The notes: a model not told the origin generated them from the sequence alone. A stretch of 64,000 nucleotides of DNA from Altibacter sp. HG106 (GCF_028561755.1 NZ_JAQQTD010000001.1:248001-312000); one strand, 5' to 3'. Shown: positions 50,192-59,984, numbered from the stretch's first letter. A program made the numbers and translations.

Positions 50192-51145
50192 ATGAATTTA
50201 TCCGTCGTCATTCCACTTCTTAACGAAGAAGAATCGCTCAACGAACTACACCATTGGATTGCGTCTGTGATGCAATCCAATGGTTTTTTATATGAGTTGA
50301 TTTTTATAGACGATGGGAGTACCGATCAGTCCTGGAAGCTCATCGAAAGGCTCGCTTCAGAACACCCGGAAGTTCGTGGTATTCGATTTTTGAAAAACTT
50401 CGGAAAGTCGCAAGCGTTGCATGCCGGCTTCAAACTAGCGCAAGGCGAGGTAGTGATTACCATGGATGCCGATCTGCAAGACAATCCGGAAGAGATTCCG
50501 GAGCTTTATAACATGATAATTTCTGAAGGGTATGATCTGGTTTCCGGTTGGAAAAAAAAGCGGTACGACCCATTCTTAGGGAAAAATTTACCCTCTAAGC
50601 TTTTCAATTTCGCGGCACGCCGCACTTCCAAGGTCAAATTACACGATTTTAATTGCGGCCTCAAAGCCTACCGTAACGAAGTGGTTAAGAATATTGAAGT
50701 GACCGGTGAAATGCATCGCTATATTCCGGTGCTGGCGAAAAATGCCGGGTTTTCAAGAATAGGTGAAAAGGTGGTACAACATCAGGCGCGAAAATATGGA
50801 ACTACAAAATTCGGTGCCGAACGATTTATACGAGGGTTTCTAGACCTCATTACCATTTCTTTTTTGTCGCGCTTCGGAAAACGACCCATGCACCTCTTTG
50901 GCGCCTGGGGCGCTATCATGTTATTTGTTGGTTTTTGTTTTGCCCTCTACTTAGGAATCGATAAATTATTTATCAATCCAACAGGTCGCCTCATCACAGA
51001 ACGCCCTCAATTTTATCTGGCCTTAACCGCCATGATCTTGGGAAGTCAGTTTTTCGTAGCCGGATTTTTAGGAGAATTGCTGCTGAAGTCGCAGCGTGAC
51101 ACCAAACGCTACACCATCAAAGAACGGGTCAACGTTTTAGCGTAA
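50192..51145 (+). CDS. Family 2 glycosyltransferase, DPM1/GtrB type
   Basis: A 317-residue membrane-associated transferase. GT-A fold: LSVVIPLLNEEESLNELHHW, FIDDGSTDQSW, and the metal-binding DxD in VITMDADLQDNPEEIPELY, then GLKAYRNEVVKNIEVTGEMH. The acceptor-side RxYGTTKFG motif is at QARKYGTTKFG. Two C-terminal membrane helices follow (GAWGAIMLFVGFCFALYLG and FYLALTAMILGSQFFVAGFL). It probably moves a sugar to or from an undecaprenyl-phosphate carrier. The last 17 nt overlap the convergent T9SS gene. Confidence 0.92.
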   Translation: MNLSVVIPLLNEEESLNELHHWIASVMQSNGFLYELIFIDDGSTDQSWKLIERLASEHPEVRGIRFLKNFGKSQALHAGFKLAQGEVVITMDADLQDNPEEIPELYNMIISEGYDLVSGWKKKRYDPFLGKNLPSKLFNFAARRTSKVKLHDFNCGLKAYRNEVVKNIEVTGEMHRYIPVLAKNAGFSRIGEKVVQHQARKYGTTKFGAERFIRGFLDLITISFLSRFGKRPMHLFGAWGAIMLFVGFCFALYLGIDKLFINPTGRLITERPQFYLALTAMILGSQFFVAGFLGELLLKSQRDTKRYTIKERVNVLA

Positions 51146-53771
51146 AATGTCCGCGCACCTCTCTTCCATCGGCTAACACCAATCGATACCAGTAATCGCT
51201 AGAAGGCAGAGGTTGCCCGTTAAAGGTACCATCCCACCCTGAATCTTGCACACTCATTTGCGTAAGCAACTTTCCGTAGCGATCGAAAATAAAAACTCGC
51301 GCGCCCGGCTCTCGTGCGCCTCCGGTAATTTGCCACACATCGTGATATCCATCATTGTTCGGCGTAAAATATCGTGGGGCTCCTCCCACTAAAACCACCT
51401 CTTCATAGAGCAGGCACAACGACTCCCAAACCTGAAGTTCATACACACCGGGAGACAGGTTTTCATAGCGCGTGCGCGGTTGCAAACTAATACCGCCGTC
51501 TATAGAAAATCGCAGCCCTGCGTCTGAAGGGGCATTGAATATAATTTTATTGTTGGTCTGAAAGTCATCTATAGTAACCGAAAAGTCTTCGGGTAAGCTG
51601 CCACTTGTTACGGTAATGGTGGTAGTATCACTACAATCCAACCCGTTAAAGACCGTAACTTCATACGCTCCTGCTTCCGTTACTGTGATGGATTCTGTCG
51701 TGGCTCCATTGGCCCATTCATAACTGAAAAAGCCAGCTCCCGGAGAGATACTGATTTCCTCCTGATTCTCGCAAAGAATCACTTCTTGTGGATCGAGTTT
51801 TGGACTCGTAAAAACTTCTACGATAATATGGCCAATGAATGCACAATCATTTCCGTTTTCTATTCGATAATACAGCTCGGTTGGAAAAAACGGACTCTCC
51901 TCATAAATTTCCACAAAGGGATTTAATTCGAGCAAGGCGTCCTCTTGATTGTCGAAATAACTGATATTGGCATCGGGATAGATTGCTTCCAAAACCACAT
52001 CAAATTCAGACAAGGGTATTTCTACTTCAATGGGATTCTCACTCTTATTACAGGCGGCAATAGTAATGTCTCCCGCGTTGGCCATGGGTTCTACTTCTAA
52101 AGTGATCGTTGTTAATGTGAAACAATCGGCATTTTCAAAAACACGCACCCATAAGGTCTGCGGACTCGCTGTATTTTGATAACCAATAGGGTCTAGTCTA
52201 TTGACATTATTCAAAGCGTCGGTTTCGGTTTCGAAAAAATTGATCGTAAAATCGCCCTCTGTTACGATTAAATCTTCACTCACCTCGGTTAAATTGAAAC
52301 GCGTCCTAAGATCTTCTACCCCATCGATATCACATTGCACCAATGTAACATCTTCGTTTACTTCAGGAATGGCACTGATCTCGACAAATTCAATAAAGGT
52401 TTTATTCGCCCGATCTACAAAATCGACTTCCAGCGTTACCGTATACACCCCAGGCGCCGAAAAAATATGAGTCGGTTCCAAATCGGTTGACGTATTTTGA
52501 GCCCCGCTTCCCGGATCTCCAAAATTCCAAAAAATAGAATTAATGGGGTCATCGGTATCGATTGTGAATTCGGTGGCATCACCGAAGCAGAAATTTTCAA
52601 TGTCAACAATACTTTCAAAAAAAGACTGGATAAAAGGCGGTAGTCCATATATGGCAAATCGATCTCCCAAATCGACTGAAAACGGACGAAAATCTGCATC
52701 CAAGCCTCTAAGTTCAGGAGTTCGAATTACAGAAAGCTTGGTATTGGGAAAGGAGTAGTAAATTTTTCCGTCAATAGCGAGCTGTAGACTACCTCCTAAA
52801 TCGGTAGGTATAAAATTCTCAATGCGGCCAATGGTAAATCTACTGGAACCAATATCCGGCACCGAAAGATCGTATTGATTGATCACAGCATCGGTACTGA
52901 GTCCCGTATCAGGATCTTGAAATCGCCCGCTTGAGTACAGTAAATTGCTATCAGGGGAAAATTCGATACCGTAGTATAACAATTCGGTTCCCACCAATAC
53001 CTGATTAGATACTCTTCCGGTGGTTTCGTCAAAATCGTATACATATAAGCTCCCAGATTTTTCAGGATAGAATTGTAGATGTGCAATGGCAATTTTAGAA
53101 CCATCAGGCGCCGCTTTGATACCTCCTCGGGTGTTTTTTGGGTCTGAAATTACCGGACCGATTATCGTCTTTACTGGAGTGCGGTCGATTCCTGTAGCAT
53201 CGACTTTGTACGCATATATCGCATCCAAATAGTGGGTGATTACCCATGTGACATCCGACTCGCTATTGAATACCGCGGTGACCTTCTCGGATCCGGTGGG
53301 TAATAGGTTTGTATTTATTTCGGTGACATCGCCAAAGCCGCCATCTAAATTCATGTTGACTACAGAATAATTAAAGCCACTACCACTGCCCCCACCTTCG
53401 TAATTATTTGCAGCATCCGCCGTGAAAATAAAATAAAGGTTGTCTTGCGTAGGATGTGGTACGACAACAGCGGCCTGCGTAGAGGAAAAACTACCTAAAA
53501 GGTCGGAACCATTAGGCATAATCTCATGGCGTCGATTCCATACGAAATTTCCGTCAAGATAGAACAACAGGTTTCCGTCTGCATCCGATATGGATTCGCA
53601 ACCTTCAATAGTAGATAGTTGCCCGTCGAGCAAAACCTCCGGTCTCCCCGAATTAAAGGTAAGTCCGGCGTTGTTTCCGAAGTACCAATTCGCCGCTTCC
53701 CGCTGTCCAAAACTCAACAACGGAAATAATCCAAATACAAGAAATATGAGGTTCTTTTTACTGATCATCAT
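51129..53771 (-). CDS. T9SS type B (gliding motility-associated) surface protein
   Basis: An 880-residue secreted protein. Signal peptide MMISKKNLIFLVFGLFPLLSFG. The first 400 residues look like a beta-propeller (repeats such as LGSFSSTQAAVVVPHPTQDN, GGIKAAPDGSKIAIAHLQFY). A PKD domain follows (FWNFGDPGSGAQNTSTDLEP, then PGVYTVTLEVDF), then Cys-poor beta domains. The C-terminus RYFTPNNDGYHDVWQITGGA to WYRLVLADGREVRGHFTLKR is the gliding motility-associated CTD (TIGR04131-type) that directs T9SS export. It sits on the cell surface or is released; ligand unknown. Confidence 0.93.
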   Translation of the reverse strand: MMISKKNLIFLVFGLFPLLSFGQREAANWYFGNNAGLTFNSGRPEVLLDGQLSTIEGCESISDADGNLLFYLDGNFVWNRRHEIMPNGSDLLGSFSSTQAAVVVPHPTQDNLYFIFTADAANNYEGGGSGSGFNYSVVNMNLDGGFGDVTEINTNLLPTGSEKVTAVFNSESDVTWVITHYLDAIYAYKVDATGIDRTPVKTIIGPVISDPKNTRGGIKAAPDGSKIAIAHLQFYPEKSGSLYVYDFDETTGRVSNQVLVGTELLYYGIEFSPDSNLLYSSGRFQDPDTGLSTDAVINQYDLSVPDIGSSRFTIGRIENFIPTDLGGSLQLAIDGKIYYSFPNTKLSVIRTPELRGLDADFRPFSVDLGDRFAIYGLPPFIQSFFESIVDIENFCFGDATEFTIDTDDPINSIFWNFGDPGSGAQNTSTDLEPTHIFSAPGVYTVTLEVDFVDRANKTFIEFVEISAIPEVNEDVTLVQCDIDGVEDLRTRFNLTEVSEDLIVTEGDFTINFFETETDALNNVNRLDPIGYQNTASPQTLWVRVFENADCFTLTTITLEVEPMANAGDITIAACNKSENPIEVEIPLSEFDVVLEAIYPDANISYFDNQEDALLELNPFVEIYEESPFFPTELYYRIENGNDCAFIGHIIVEVFTSPKLDPQEVILCENQEEISISPGAGFFSYEWANGATTESITVTEAGAYEVTVFNGLDCSDTTTITVTSGSLPEDFSVTIDDFQTNNKIIFNAPSDAGLRFSIDGGISLQPRTRYENLSPGVYELQVWESLCLLYEEVVLVGGAPRYFTPNNDGYHDVWQITGGAREPGARVFIFDRYGKLLTQMSVQDSGWDGTFNGQPLPSSDYWYRLVLADGREVRGHFTLKR

Positions 53772-53807
53772 AGCAATGAAAGAAAGATACCATTTTTTTT
53801 AGTTTTA

Positions 53808-54758
53808 TTATTGTTTGGAAAATCGTATTCTCGCAGGTGAGGGTACGCCTCCATTCGGTAATTCTTGAAATCTCAATTCAAACACAGCATCGTCTAATAC
53901 GTTGGCAATACCAGGCTGTTCATCTGGAATCAGCATCACTGGCTGCCCATCTTCTCCGCAGTTCCGTGACAGTCGCTTGAGTTGATTTTTTCTGAATACC
54001 GCACTATTTCCAACGATAGTGAACCGATGCAACCGTACTTGATCAACGGCTAAACTTCCAGTTAGGTCTTCAAACCGTATTTCGCGAACATTGGAAGACG
54101 CTCCGCTAGATATCGTCACCAAATGAGGATCTCCAAAGGTAGGGCCAAAAGGACCGTCCACGACCGATTCATACCGATAAACCCCTGTAAACAGATCTTC
54201 CGGAATTCGCTCAACGATATTTATGGTGTAACTGTAGGGCGAGCTGTAAAATGTATCATAAGCCACAATACAATTAGAACCTTTACCCACTGAAAAACTT
54301 TTTCCGTTAGTCAAGAAAACTTCGAGTCGGACTTCAAATTGATCGCTTACACCTAACCGCGAGATTTCCATTCCTAGGGCTTCAGTAAGCTCTAAAATGG
54401 GAATTTCCAGTACATGACGGGGCATTTCAAACGGCCCTTCGTAGAAGTCAACTGGCAGTAAGGTTCTGAAGGCAACTTCTCCGATGCTTGCGTTGCCATC
54501 TTCCGGTGTATTATCAATAAATTGGACAAACAATTCAACCCGTTCGAGTAAACCACCAAAAGCTTCGTCCTGTTCTTCGATCAACACACGAAACGGCTGA
54601 GAGAAGTCTTCTGTGATAAAAACGCTATTCTGAAATTCGATGGTTCGAATAAAAGCTCCATGGGTAGTTTCTGCCAAGACTAGGGTAGAAACTTTTTCAT
54701 CTTCGGAACAACTTGCGAGGGCAACCAACGATACAAAAAGGAAGAAAAAGTATCTCAT
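53808..54758 (-). CDS. Lipoprotein upstream of the T9SS type B protein
   Basis: A 316-residue lipoprotein (MRYFFFLFVSLVALASCSED, lipid at the Cys of LASC). Beta-rich and acidic: RTIEFQNSVFITEDFSQPFR, RVELFVQFIDNTPEDGNASI, EIPILELTEALGMEISRLGV. No family recognised; the layout resembles outer-membrane lipoproteins that accompany secreted proteins. Probably co-transcribed with the T9SS protein (36 nt). Confidence 0.78.
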   Translation of the reverse strand: MRYFFFLFVSLVALASCSEDEKVSTLVLAETTHGAFIRTIEFQNSVFITEDFSQPFRVLIEEQDEAFGGLLERVELFVQFIDNTPEDGNASIGEVAFRTLLPVDFYEGPFEMPRHVLEIPILELTEALGMEISRLGVSDQFEVRLEVFLTNGKSFSVGKGSNCIVAYDTFYSSPYSYTINIVERIPEDLFTGVYRYESVVDGPFGPTFGDPHLVTISSGASSNVREIRFEDLTGSLAVDQVRLHRFTIVGNSAVFRKNQLKRLSRNCGEDGQPVMLIPDEQPGIANVLDDAVFELRFQELPNGGVPSPARIRFSKQ

Positions 54759-54874
54759 AGCCTAAATTTTCTTCAGTTTACATAACAATTTCAAGAGAAT
54801 CGTCAGTTCCGATAAAATGTTACTAAAATTAACCGAAGCACCATAACCGTATTTTTTATGCGTTTGGGTTTCCG

Positions 54875-54882
54875 TACCTTTG
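54875..54882 (+). promoter_or_regulatory. -7 element TACCTTTG upstream of the phosphohexomutase
   Basis: Exact TAnnTTTG, 19 bp before the ATG at 54902. No TTG at the proper -33 distance. Confidence 0.45.
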
Positions 54883-54901
54883 CCCTTTAGTTCGGTACAT
54901 T

Positions 54902-56617
54902 ATGAGATATATAGATCCAAAACTCTTAGAACGTGTCAATCGATGGCTCACTCCATTTTTTGATGACCAAACCCAGCATGAAATTAAAGAAATGATCGCT
55001 CACGATCCTGAAGGGCTTGAAGATTCTTTCTATAAGAATTTGGCCTTCGGAACCGGTGGGATGCGCGGTATTATGGGCGTTGGTGACAACCGAATTAATA
55101 AATATACGCTCGGAAAAAATACGCAGGGACTCTCACAGTATCTCAAGGCGCAATTTCCAACCGAGACTATTAAAGTTGCCATCGCTTACGATTGTAGACA
55201 CAATAGTAAAAGCTTGGCGCGTACGGTTGCTGAAGTATTTTCGGCAAATGGAATTCGGGTCTATTTGTTTTCAGACCTCCGGCCTACTCCCGAACTTTCC
55301 TTCGCTGTGCGGCATTTGGGCTGTCAGTGTGGCATCGTGTTGACGGCTTCTCACAACCCGCCCGAGTACAACGGATATAAAGTGTATTGGAAGGACGGGG
55401 GACAATTAGTGCCACCCCAGGATGGTGAGATTATTAAGATTATTAACGAGCTTTCCTACACCGATATACAATTTGAGGCCAATCCATCCCTTATTTCGAC
55501 GATCGATACGGAAGTAGATGACGCCTTTGCGGAGGCTTCCGTAAAGCATGGGTCTTTTGGCACTTCTTCCGAAGCAAAGAAAAATTTAAAGATCGTCTTT
55601 ACCTCCCTGCACGGAACTTCCATCACCATGGTCCCGAAAGTATTGAAGCAAGCGGGGTATACGAATGTAGACGTGGTGGAAGAACAGGCGCTACCTAATG
55701 GAGATTTTCCAACGGTAGCCTCTCCAAATCCCGAAGAACCGGAAGCTCTTTCCATGGCGCTGGAAATTGCTGAACGTACGGGTGCCGATATTGTAATAGG
55801 AACCGATCCCGACTGCGACCGACTTGGAATTGCCGTACGGAATGAGGAGGGTGCCTTAGCACTCCTCAACGGAAATCAAGCCATGGTCGTTAAAACACAT
55901 TTTTTACTGGAACAATGGAAAAATGCTGGGAAATTAAACGGACAACAGTTTATTGCTTCCACCATAGTATCGACCCCCATGATGAGACGTCTAGCAGATG
56001 ATTATGGCGTGATCTATATGGAAGGACTCACCGGTTTCAAATGGATTGCAAAAATGGTAAAAGACCACCCCGAGCTGGAATTTATTGGAGGCGGCGAAGA
56101 AAGTTTCGGCTATATGGTAGGCGATTTTGTTCGTGACAAAGATGCCGTAACAGCAACCTTACTGGCGTGCGAAATAGCAGCTCAGAAGAAAGCAGCGGGA
56201 AGTAGCCTGTACGAATACCTTCAAGAACTCTATGAGAACTATGGGTATTATCAGGAGCATTTAGTGTCTTTGGTCAAAAAGGGTAAAAAAGGAAGCGAAG
56301 AAATTGCTGACATGATGAAAGCGTTACGCGAAAATCCATTTACTGAAATTGCCGGAAGTAAGGTGACGCGCATGGAAGATTATGCGAATGGCACGGTGAC
56401 CTACGTAAACACGGGAGAAAAAGAAGCGCTGGACATCCCTAACTCCAATGTGCTCATTTACGTGACGGAGGATGGCAGTAAAATCGCAGCACGCCCTAGC
56501 GGTACTGAACCAAAAATTAAATTTTATATGAGTGTGAATTCCGGAGACGCTCCTTCCAATTCCGCCTCACTTCAAGACAAAATTGACCGCATTAAAAAAC
56601 ACCTGAACCTTTCGTGA
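54902..56617 (+). CDS. Phospho-sugar mutase (phosphoglucomutase/phosphomannomutase)
   Basis: A 571-residue alpha-D-phosphohexomutase. FGTGGMRGIMGVGDNRIN at the N-terminus; the phosphoserine loop VLTASHNPPEYNGYKVYWKD (Ser is phosphorylated); the Mg loop VIGTDPDCDRLGIAV; the sugar loop IGGGEESFGYMVGD; and the phosphate-binding C-terminal RPSGTEPKIKFYMS. Long form typical of Bacteroidota, acting on glucose- or mannose-phosphate. Stop overlaps the ABC exporter GTG start by 4 nt. Confidence 0.95.
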   Translation: MRYIDPKLLERVNRWLTPFFDDQTQHEIKEMIAHDPEGLEDSFYKNLAFGTGGMRGIMGVGDNRINKYTLGKNTQGLSQYLKAQFPTETIKVAIAYDCRHNSKSLARTVAEVFSANGIRVYLFSDLRPTPELSFAVRHLGCQCGIVLTASHNPPEYNGYKVYWKDGGQLVPPQDGEIIKIINELSYTDIQFEANPSLISTIDTEVDDAFAEASVKHGSFGTSSEAKKNLKIVFTSLHGTSITMVPKVLKQAGYTNVDVVEEQALPNGDFPTVASPNPEEPEALSMALEIAERTGADIVIGTDPDCDRLGIAVRNEEGALALLNGNQAMVVKTHFLLEQWKNAGKLNGQQFIASTIVSTPMMRRLADDYGVIYMEGLTGFKWIAKMVKDHPELEFIGGGEESFGYMVGDFVRDKDAVTATLLACEIAAQKKAAGSSLYEYLQELYENYGYYQEHLVSLVKKGKKGSEEIADMMKALRENPFTEIAGSKVTRMEDYANGTVTYVNTGEKEALDIPNSNVLIYVTEDGSKIAARPSGTEPKIKFYMSVNSGDAPSNSASLQDKIDRIKKHLNLS

Positions 56618-58437
56618 AGTACTTTAAGAAGATTATTCGATTTGCCAAGCCGTATAGTGGTTATGCTTGGTTAAATATCATATCTAACATTTTTTACGCT
56701 CTGTTCGGAACCTTAGCGATGATCTCGCTATTCCCCATGCTCACGGTTTTATTCGACAAAACAAAGCGTTTGGAGACCGAACCACAATGGACGGGCATTA
56801 CCGATCTTAAAGATTATACCGAAGATTACCTCAATTACTACGTTACCCAGATGGCCAACCAAGGTACCGATGATGTATTGATCTTTATGATTCTCTTGGT
56901 CATCACCATGTTCTTCCTAAAGAATGTCTTTGGGTATTTAGCCATGTTTTTTATTACCTTTCTTCGGAATGGAGTCTTAAAAGATCTTCGAAATGAACTC
57001 TATAAAAAAACAGTAGACCTCCCTGTATCGTACTATTCTGAAAAACGAAAAGGAGATACCATTGCCCGCATCACGAATGACGTACTCGAGATCCAACACT
57101 CCTTTTTATCGATTTTGGAACTTATTGTTCGCGATCCACTTACCATCCTCTTTGCGATCGTTGCCATGTTGTTTATTAGTGCCAAGCTTACGTTGTTCGT
57201 ATTCATCTTTATTCCGATTTCAGGATTTATTATTTCAGCCATCGGAAAAAGTCTAAAAAGCAAATCCGATCGGGTCCAAAGCGAACAAGGCTATTTTCTT
57301 TCACTTTTGGAAGAGACCTTAGGCGGACTCAAAATTATTAAGGGGTTTAATGCGGAAGGGTTGTTCTATAAAAAATTTCAGACCTCTACCCATCGCCTTT
57401 TCAAGTATGCGAACACCCTCTTAAATCGTCAAAATCTGGCGTCGCCCACCAGCGAGTTTCTGGGCATCATTACCATTGCGGTATTGCTTTGGTATGGAGG
57501 ACGCATGGTATTGGTGGATGAAACCTTGAATGCCGAATTATTTTTGGTGTATATGGCATTGGCCTATCAAATTCTAACCCCCGCAAAATCTATCAGTAAG
57601 GCTAGTTATAGCATTAAGAAAGGAAATGCCGCTGCCGAACGGATACTTAGCATCTTAGAAACCGAATCGGCCATAAAAGATGCTCCTGATGCGGTGGAGA
57701 AATCAGATTTCACACAAGCCATTACGGTCAATAACATCTCATTTAAGTATGATAAAGAATGGGTGCTGGAAGACTTTTCCCTCAATGTCCCCAAAGGCAG
57801 CACCGTGGCTCTCGTTGGGCAAAGTGGAAGCGGAAAGAGTACCTTGGCCAATCTTATCACGCGATTTTATGATGTTAATAAAGGTAGTATCACAATTGAC
57901 GGAGTGGCGATTACGGATATGACGCAACGCTCCCTTCGAAACCTACTTGGGCTGGTTACTCAGGATTCGATCTTGTTTAACGATACCGTGGCCGGAAACT
58001 TACGCGTGGCCAACACCACAGCGTCCGATGAGGAAATAATCGATGCCCTTAAAGTGGCGAATGCCTGGGAGTTCGTTTCGCAACTTCCGGAAGGGATACA
58101 TACCAATATTGGTGATAGTGGTAACAAGTTAAGTGGTGGGCAAAAGCAACGACTTAGCATTGCACGAGCCGTCCTGAAGAATCCCCCCATTATGATCTTA
58201 GATGAAGCCACTTCGGCCTTAGATACCGAAAGCGAACGCCTGGTTCAAGATGCCTTGGAAAAAATGATGAAAAATCGAACTTCAGTTGTAATCGCGCACC
58301 GCCTTTCCACTATTCAAAATGCTGATAACATCGTAGTACTGTCACGCGGCAAAATTGTAGAGCAAGGAAGACATCAGGAATTACTAGATAAAAAAGGAGT
58401 GTATTTCAGTTTGGTGGAAATGCAATCGCTCGCATAA
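56614..58437 (+). CDS. MsbA-like ABC exporter (fused membrane and ATPase domains)
   Basis: A 607-residue half-transporter. Six membrane helices in residues about 20-320, then the ATPase: Walker A VGQSGSGKSTLANL, Q-loop VTQDSILFND, signature NKLSGGQKQRLSIARAV, Walker B IMILDEATSALD, H-loop VVIAHRLSTIQNADN. It should act as a homodimer and export a lipid, lipid-linked sugar or peptide. GTG start at 56614 overlaps the upstream stop (GTGA); a coupled operon with the mutase is likely. Confidence 0.95.
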   Translation: MKYFKKIIRFAKPYSGYAWLNIISNIFYALFGTLAMISLFPMLTVLFDKTKRLETEPQWTGITDLKDYTEDYLNYYVTQMANQGTDDVLIFMILLVITMFFLKNVFGYLAMFFITFLRNGVLKDLRNELYKKTVDLPVSYYSEKRKGDTIARITNDVLEIQHSFLSILELIVRDPLTILFAIVAMLFISAKLTLFVFIFIPISGFIISAIGKSLKSKSDRVQSEQGYFLSLLEETLGGLKIIKGFNAEGLFYKKFQTSTHRLFKYANTLLNRQNLASPTSEFLGIITIAVLLWYGGRMVLVDETLNAELFLVYMALAYQILTPAKSISKASYSIKKGNAAAERILSILETESAIKDAPDAVEKSDFTQAITVNNISFKYDKEWVLEDFSLNVPKGSTVALVGQSGSGKSTLANLITRFYDVNKGSITIDGVAITDMTQRSLRNLLGLVTQDSILFNDTVAGNLRVANTTASDEEIIDALKVANAWEFVSQLPEGIHTNIGDSGNKLSGGQKQRLSIARAVLKNPPIMILDEATSALDTESERLVQDALEKMMKNRTSVVIAHRLSTIQNADNIVVLSRGKIVEQGRHQELLDKKGVYFSLVEMQSLA

Positions 58438-58439
58438 AA

Positions 58440-58470
58440 AAAGAGCGGTTGGGGCTCCGCTCTTCTTTAG
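58440..58470 (+). terminator. Terminator after the ABC exporter
   Basis: AAGAGCGG (58441-58448) pairs with CCGCTCTT (58457-58464) around TTGGGGCT, followed by CTTTAG and GTTTTT. Confidence 0.8.
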
Positions 58471-58655
58471 GTTTTTGGTCTTTCGATTTGGGGCTCTACT
58501 AGACCAATTGTTCACATAAGTTGAAAACAAATATAAATGGATTTTTCAAAAATCAAAAACTTTTTGGTTTTTTAACCGTTTTTTATGCATTTCATCGATG
58601 TTTTTGGCCGATAATTCTTACAACACGTTCTACTCTCTTACGTAAAAAGAGGAAA

Positions 58656-58693
58656 AAGAAAAACGGGCTCGCCCCCGCGAAAGCCCGTTTTTA
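58656..58693. terminator. GC-rich terminator hairpin within the intergenic region
   Basis: AAACGGGCT (58661-58669) pairs with AGCCCGTTT (58682-58690) around a GC-rich loop. T-runs exist on both strands (TTTTT on plus; TTTTTCTTTTT on minus). With no gene ending here, it may be the 3' end of an unannotated small transcript. Confidence 0.6.
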
Positions 58694-58793
58694 AAGCGTT
58701 CCTATTACAGTTGGGGCTATAAATGGAACATATACATAAGAAGTATATTTCAAATGTAGTAAATATTTTCCTACAATTATAGCTTTATGTGTC

Positions 58794-58824
58794 TTTTATC
58801 GATTTTATTTACGTTTTATCGATT
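58794..58824 (+). promoter_or_regulatory. Tandem direct repeat TTTTATCGATT before the ECF sigma gene
   Basis: Two exact 11-bp copies at 58794-58804 and 58814-58824, centred 20 bp apart (about two helical turns). Position suggests binding by a regulator on one face of the DNA near the sigma gene's promoter. Confidence 0.45.
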
Positions 58825-58895
58825 ATCTGTTGAAGAACAGGCCTATTTCAGAAGTCGTTAAACCTTTAAAGATTTTAGGAGTCTTACCTTTATAT

Positions 58896-59459
58896 ATGGA
58901 ACGTGTGCTGATAGAACAAGAACTCATTGATGCGCTTCAATCAGACACCAGAAGGGAATCAGCCTTTCGGGAGTTGGTTCGCACCTATTCGAAACGTCTG
59001 TATTGGCATATTAGGAGCATTGTTCTAAATCACGAAGACGCCGATGATGTGCTTCAAAATACTTTTATCAAGGTCTTTAAGAATATTGATGGGTTCAAAG
59101 GCGACAGTCAATTGTACACCTGGATGTATCGAATCGCTACCAACGAATCCCTAAGTTTTATAAAGAAGCGAGCACGAAAGCATCAAGTATCGGTGGAAGA
59201 AGTACAACAACAGGCTATCGCGCAATTGGAAAGCGATGTATATTTTGAAGGAGACGCGGCTCAATTGTTATTACAGAAGGCCATAGCCACATTGCCAGAA
59301 AAGCAGCAACTCATTTTCAAGATGAAATACTTTGGCTCCCAAACGTATGAGGAACTTTCAGAAATATTAGAGACGTCGGTGGGCGGACTAAAAAGTAGTT
59401 ATCACCTTGCCGTCAAGAAAATTGAAACGTACATTAAAGCGCATGAAACCTTCCATTAA
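58896..59459 (+). CDS. ECF-type RNA polymerase sigma-70 factor
   Basis: A 187-residue sigma factor. Region 2: FRELVRTYSKRLYWHIRSIV, LNHEDADDVLQNTFIKVFKN, YTWMYRIATNESLSFIKKRA. Region 4: LPEKQQLIFKMKYFGSQTYE, then EILETSVGGLKSSYHLAVKK. The ATG at 58896 (MERVLIEQEL) is used; a longer frame reads into the repeat region. It is followed by an anti-sigma candidate and a small exported protein. Confidence 0.93.
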   Translation: MERVLIEQELIDALQSDTRRESAFRELVRTYSKRLYWHIRSIVLNHEDADDVLQNTFIKVFKNIDGFKGDSQLYTWMYRIATNESLSFIKKRARKHQVSVEEVQQQAIAQLESDVYFEGDAAQLLLQKAIATLPEKQQLIFKMKYFGSQTYEELSEILETSVGGLKSSYHLAVKKIETYIKAHETFH

Positions 59460-59477
59460 AAAAAGTGTCTAACCATT

Positions 59478-59981
59478 ATGAAAAAGGAATCGCAACATAC
59501 CACCCCCGGTTTTTCAGTCCCCGATGGCTATTTTGAATCCTTAGAGGAGCGCTTGGCAACTCGAGTTTCTGAAGAACATTTTCCCTGCGACGCCGGATTT
59601 GTCACACCGGAAGGATATTTTGAAGCGCTGGAAGAGCGTGTATATACCAACGCGTTTCCCAAGAAACGGACTAGCGTGGTTCGCCTGCACTTCCAACAAA
59701 ACTGGACACGATATGCTGCGGTGGCGGCTGTCCTTATTGGTGTTCTTGCCTTCTGGTCTATTAACAATTCGTCTGTTACAGCGGTAGATTCCATTGAATT
59801 TTCAAGCATAGCCCAGTATTTAGAGGAAGGCTACGTGTCCTGGGATACCGAAGATATTACCGCCTTGACGAATACAGAAACCTGGGAAGATGTAGAATGG
59901 GATGCCTCACATGTTTCCGAAGAACACATTGAAAGCTATTTATTAGACCACATAGAACCAAATACCCTTATAAACGAGTAA
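59478..59981 (+). CDS. Probable anti-sigma factor with two GYFE repeats
   Basis: A 167-residue single-pass membrane protein. The cytoplasmic N-terminus has two copies of a 16-residue motif 29 residues apart: GFSVPDGYFESLEERL (11-26) and GFVTPEGYFEALEERV (40-55). One membrane helix lies at 79-95 (YAAVAAVLIGVLAFWSI) and an acidic periplasmic tail follows. Gene order and the membrane span suggest an anti-sigma factor that binds sigma through the repeated motif. The tail may sense the envelope. No zinc-binding motif. Confidence 0.75.
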   Translation: MKKESQHTTPGFSVPDGYFESLEERLATRVSEEHFPCDAGFVTPEGYFEALEERVYTNAFPKKRTSVVRLHFQQNWTRYAAVAAVLIGVLAFWSINNSSVTAVDSIEFSSIAQYLEEGYVSWDTEDITALTNTETWEDVEWDASHVSEEHIESYLLDHIEPNTLINE

Positions 59982-59984
59982 GCT

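Larger units (their letters stand above)
58500..58895. other. Long intergenic region with hairpin, tandem repeat and no gene
   Basis: Between the exporter stop (58437) and the ECF sigma ATG (58896) there is no gene of reasonable size. It holds A/T-rich runs (58530-58570), a strong GC hairpin at 58661-58691, and an 11-bp tandem repeat TTTTATCGATT (58794-58804 and 58814-58824, 20-bp period) 70-100 bp before the sigma ATG. A small RNA is possible; no known RNA family was recognised. Confidence 0.55.
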
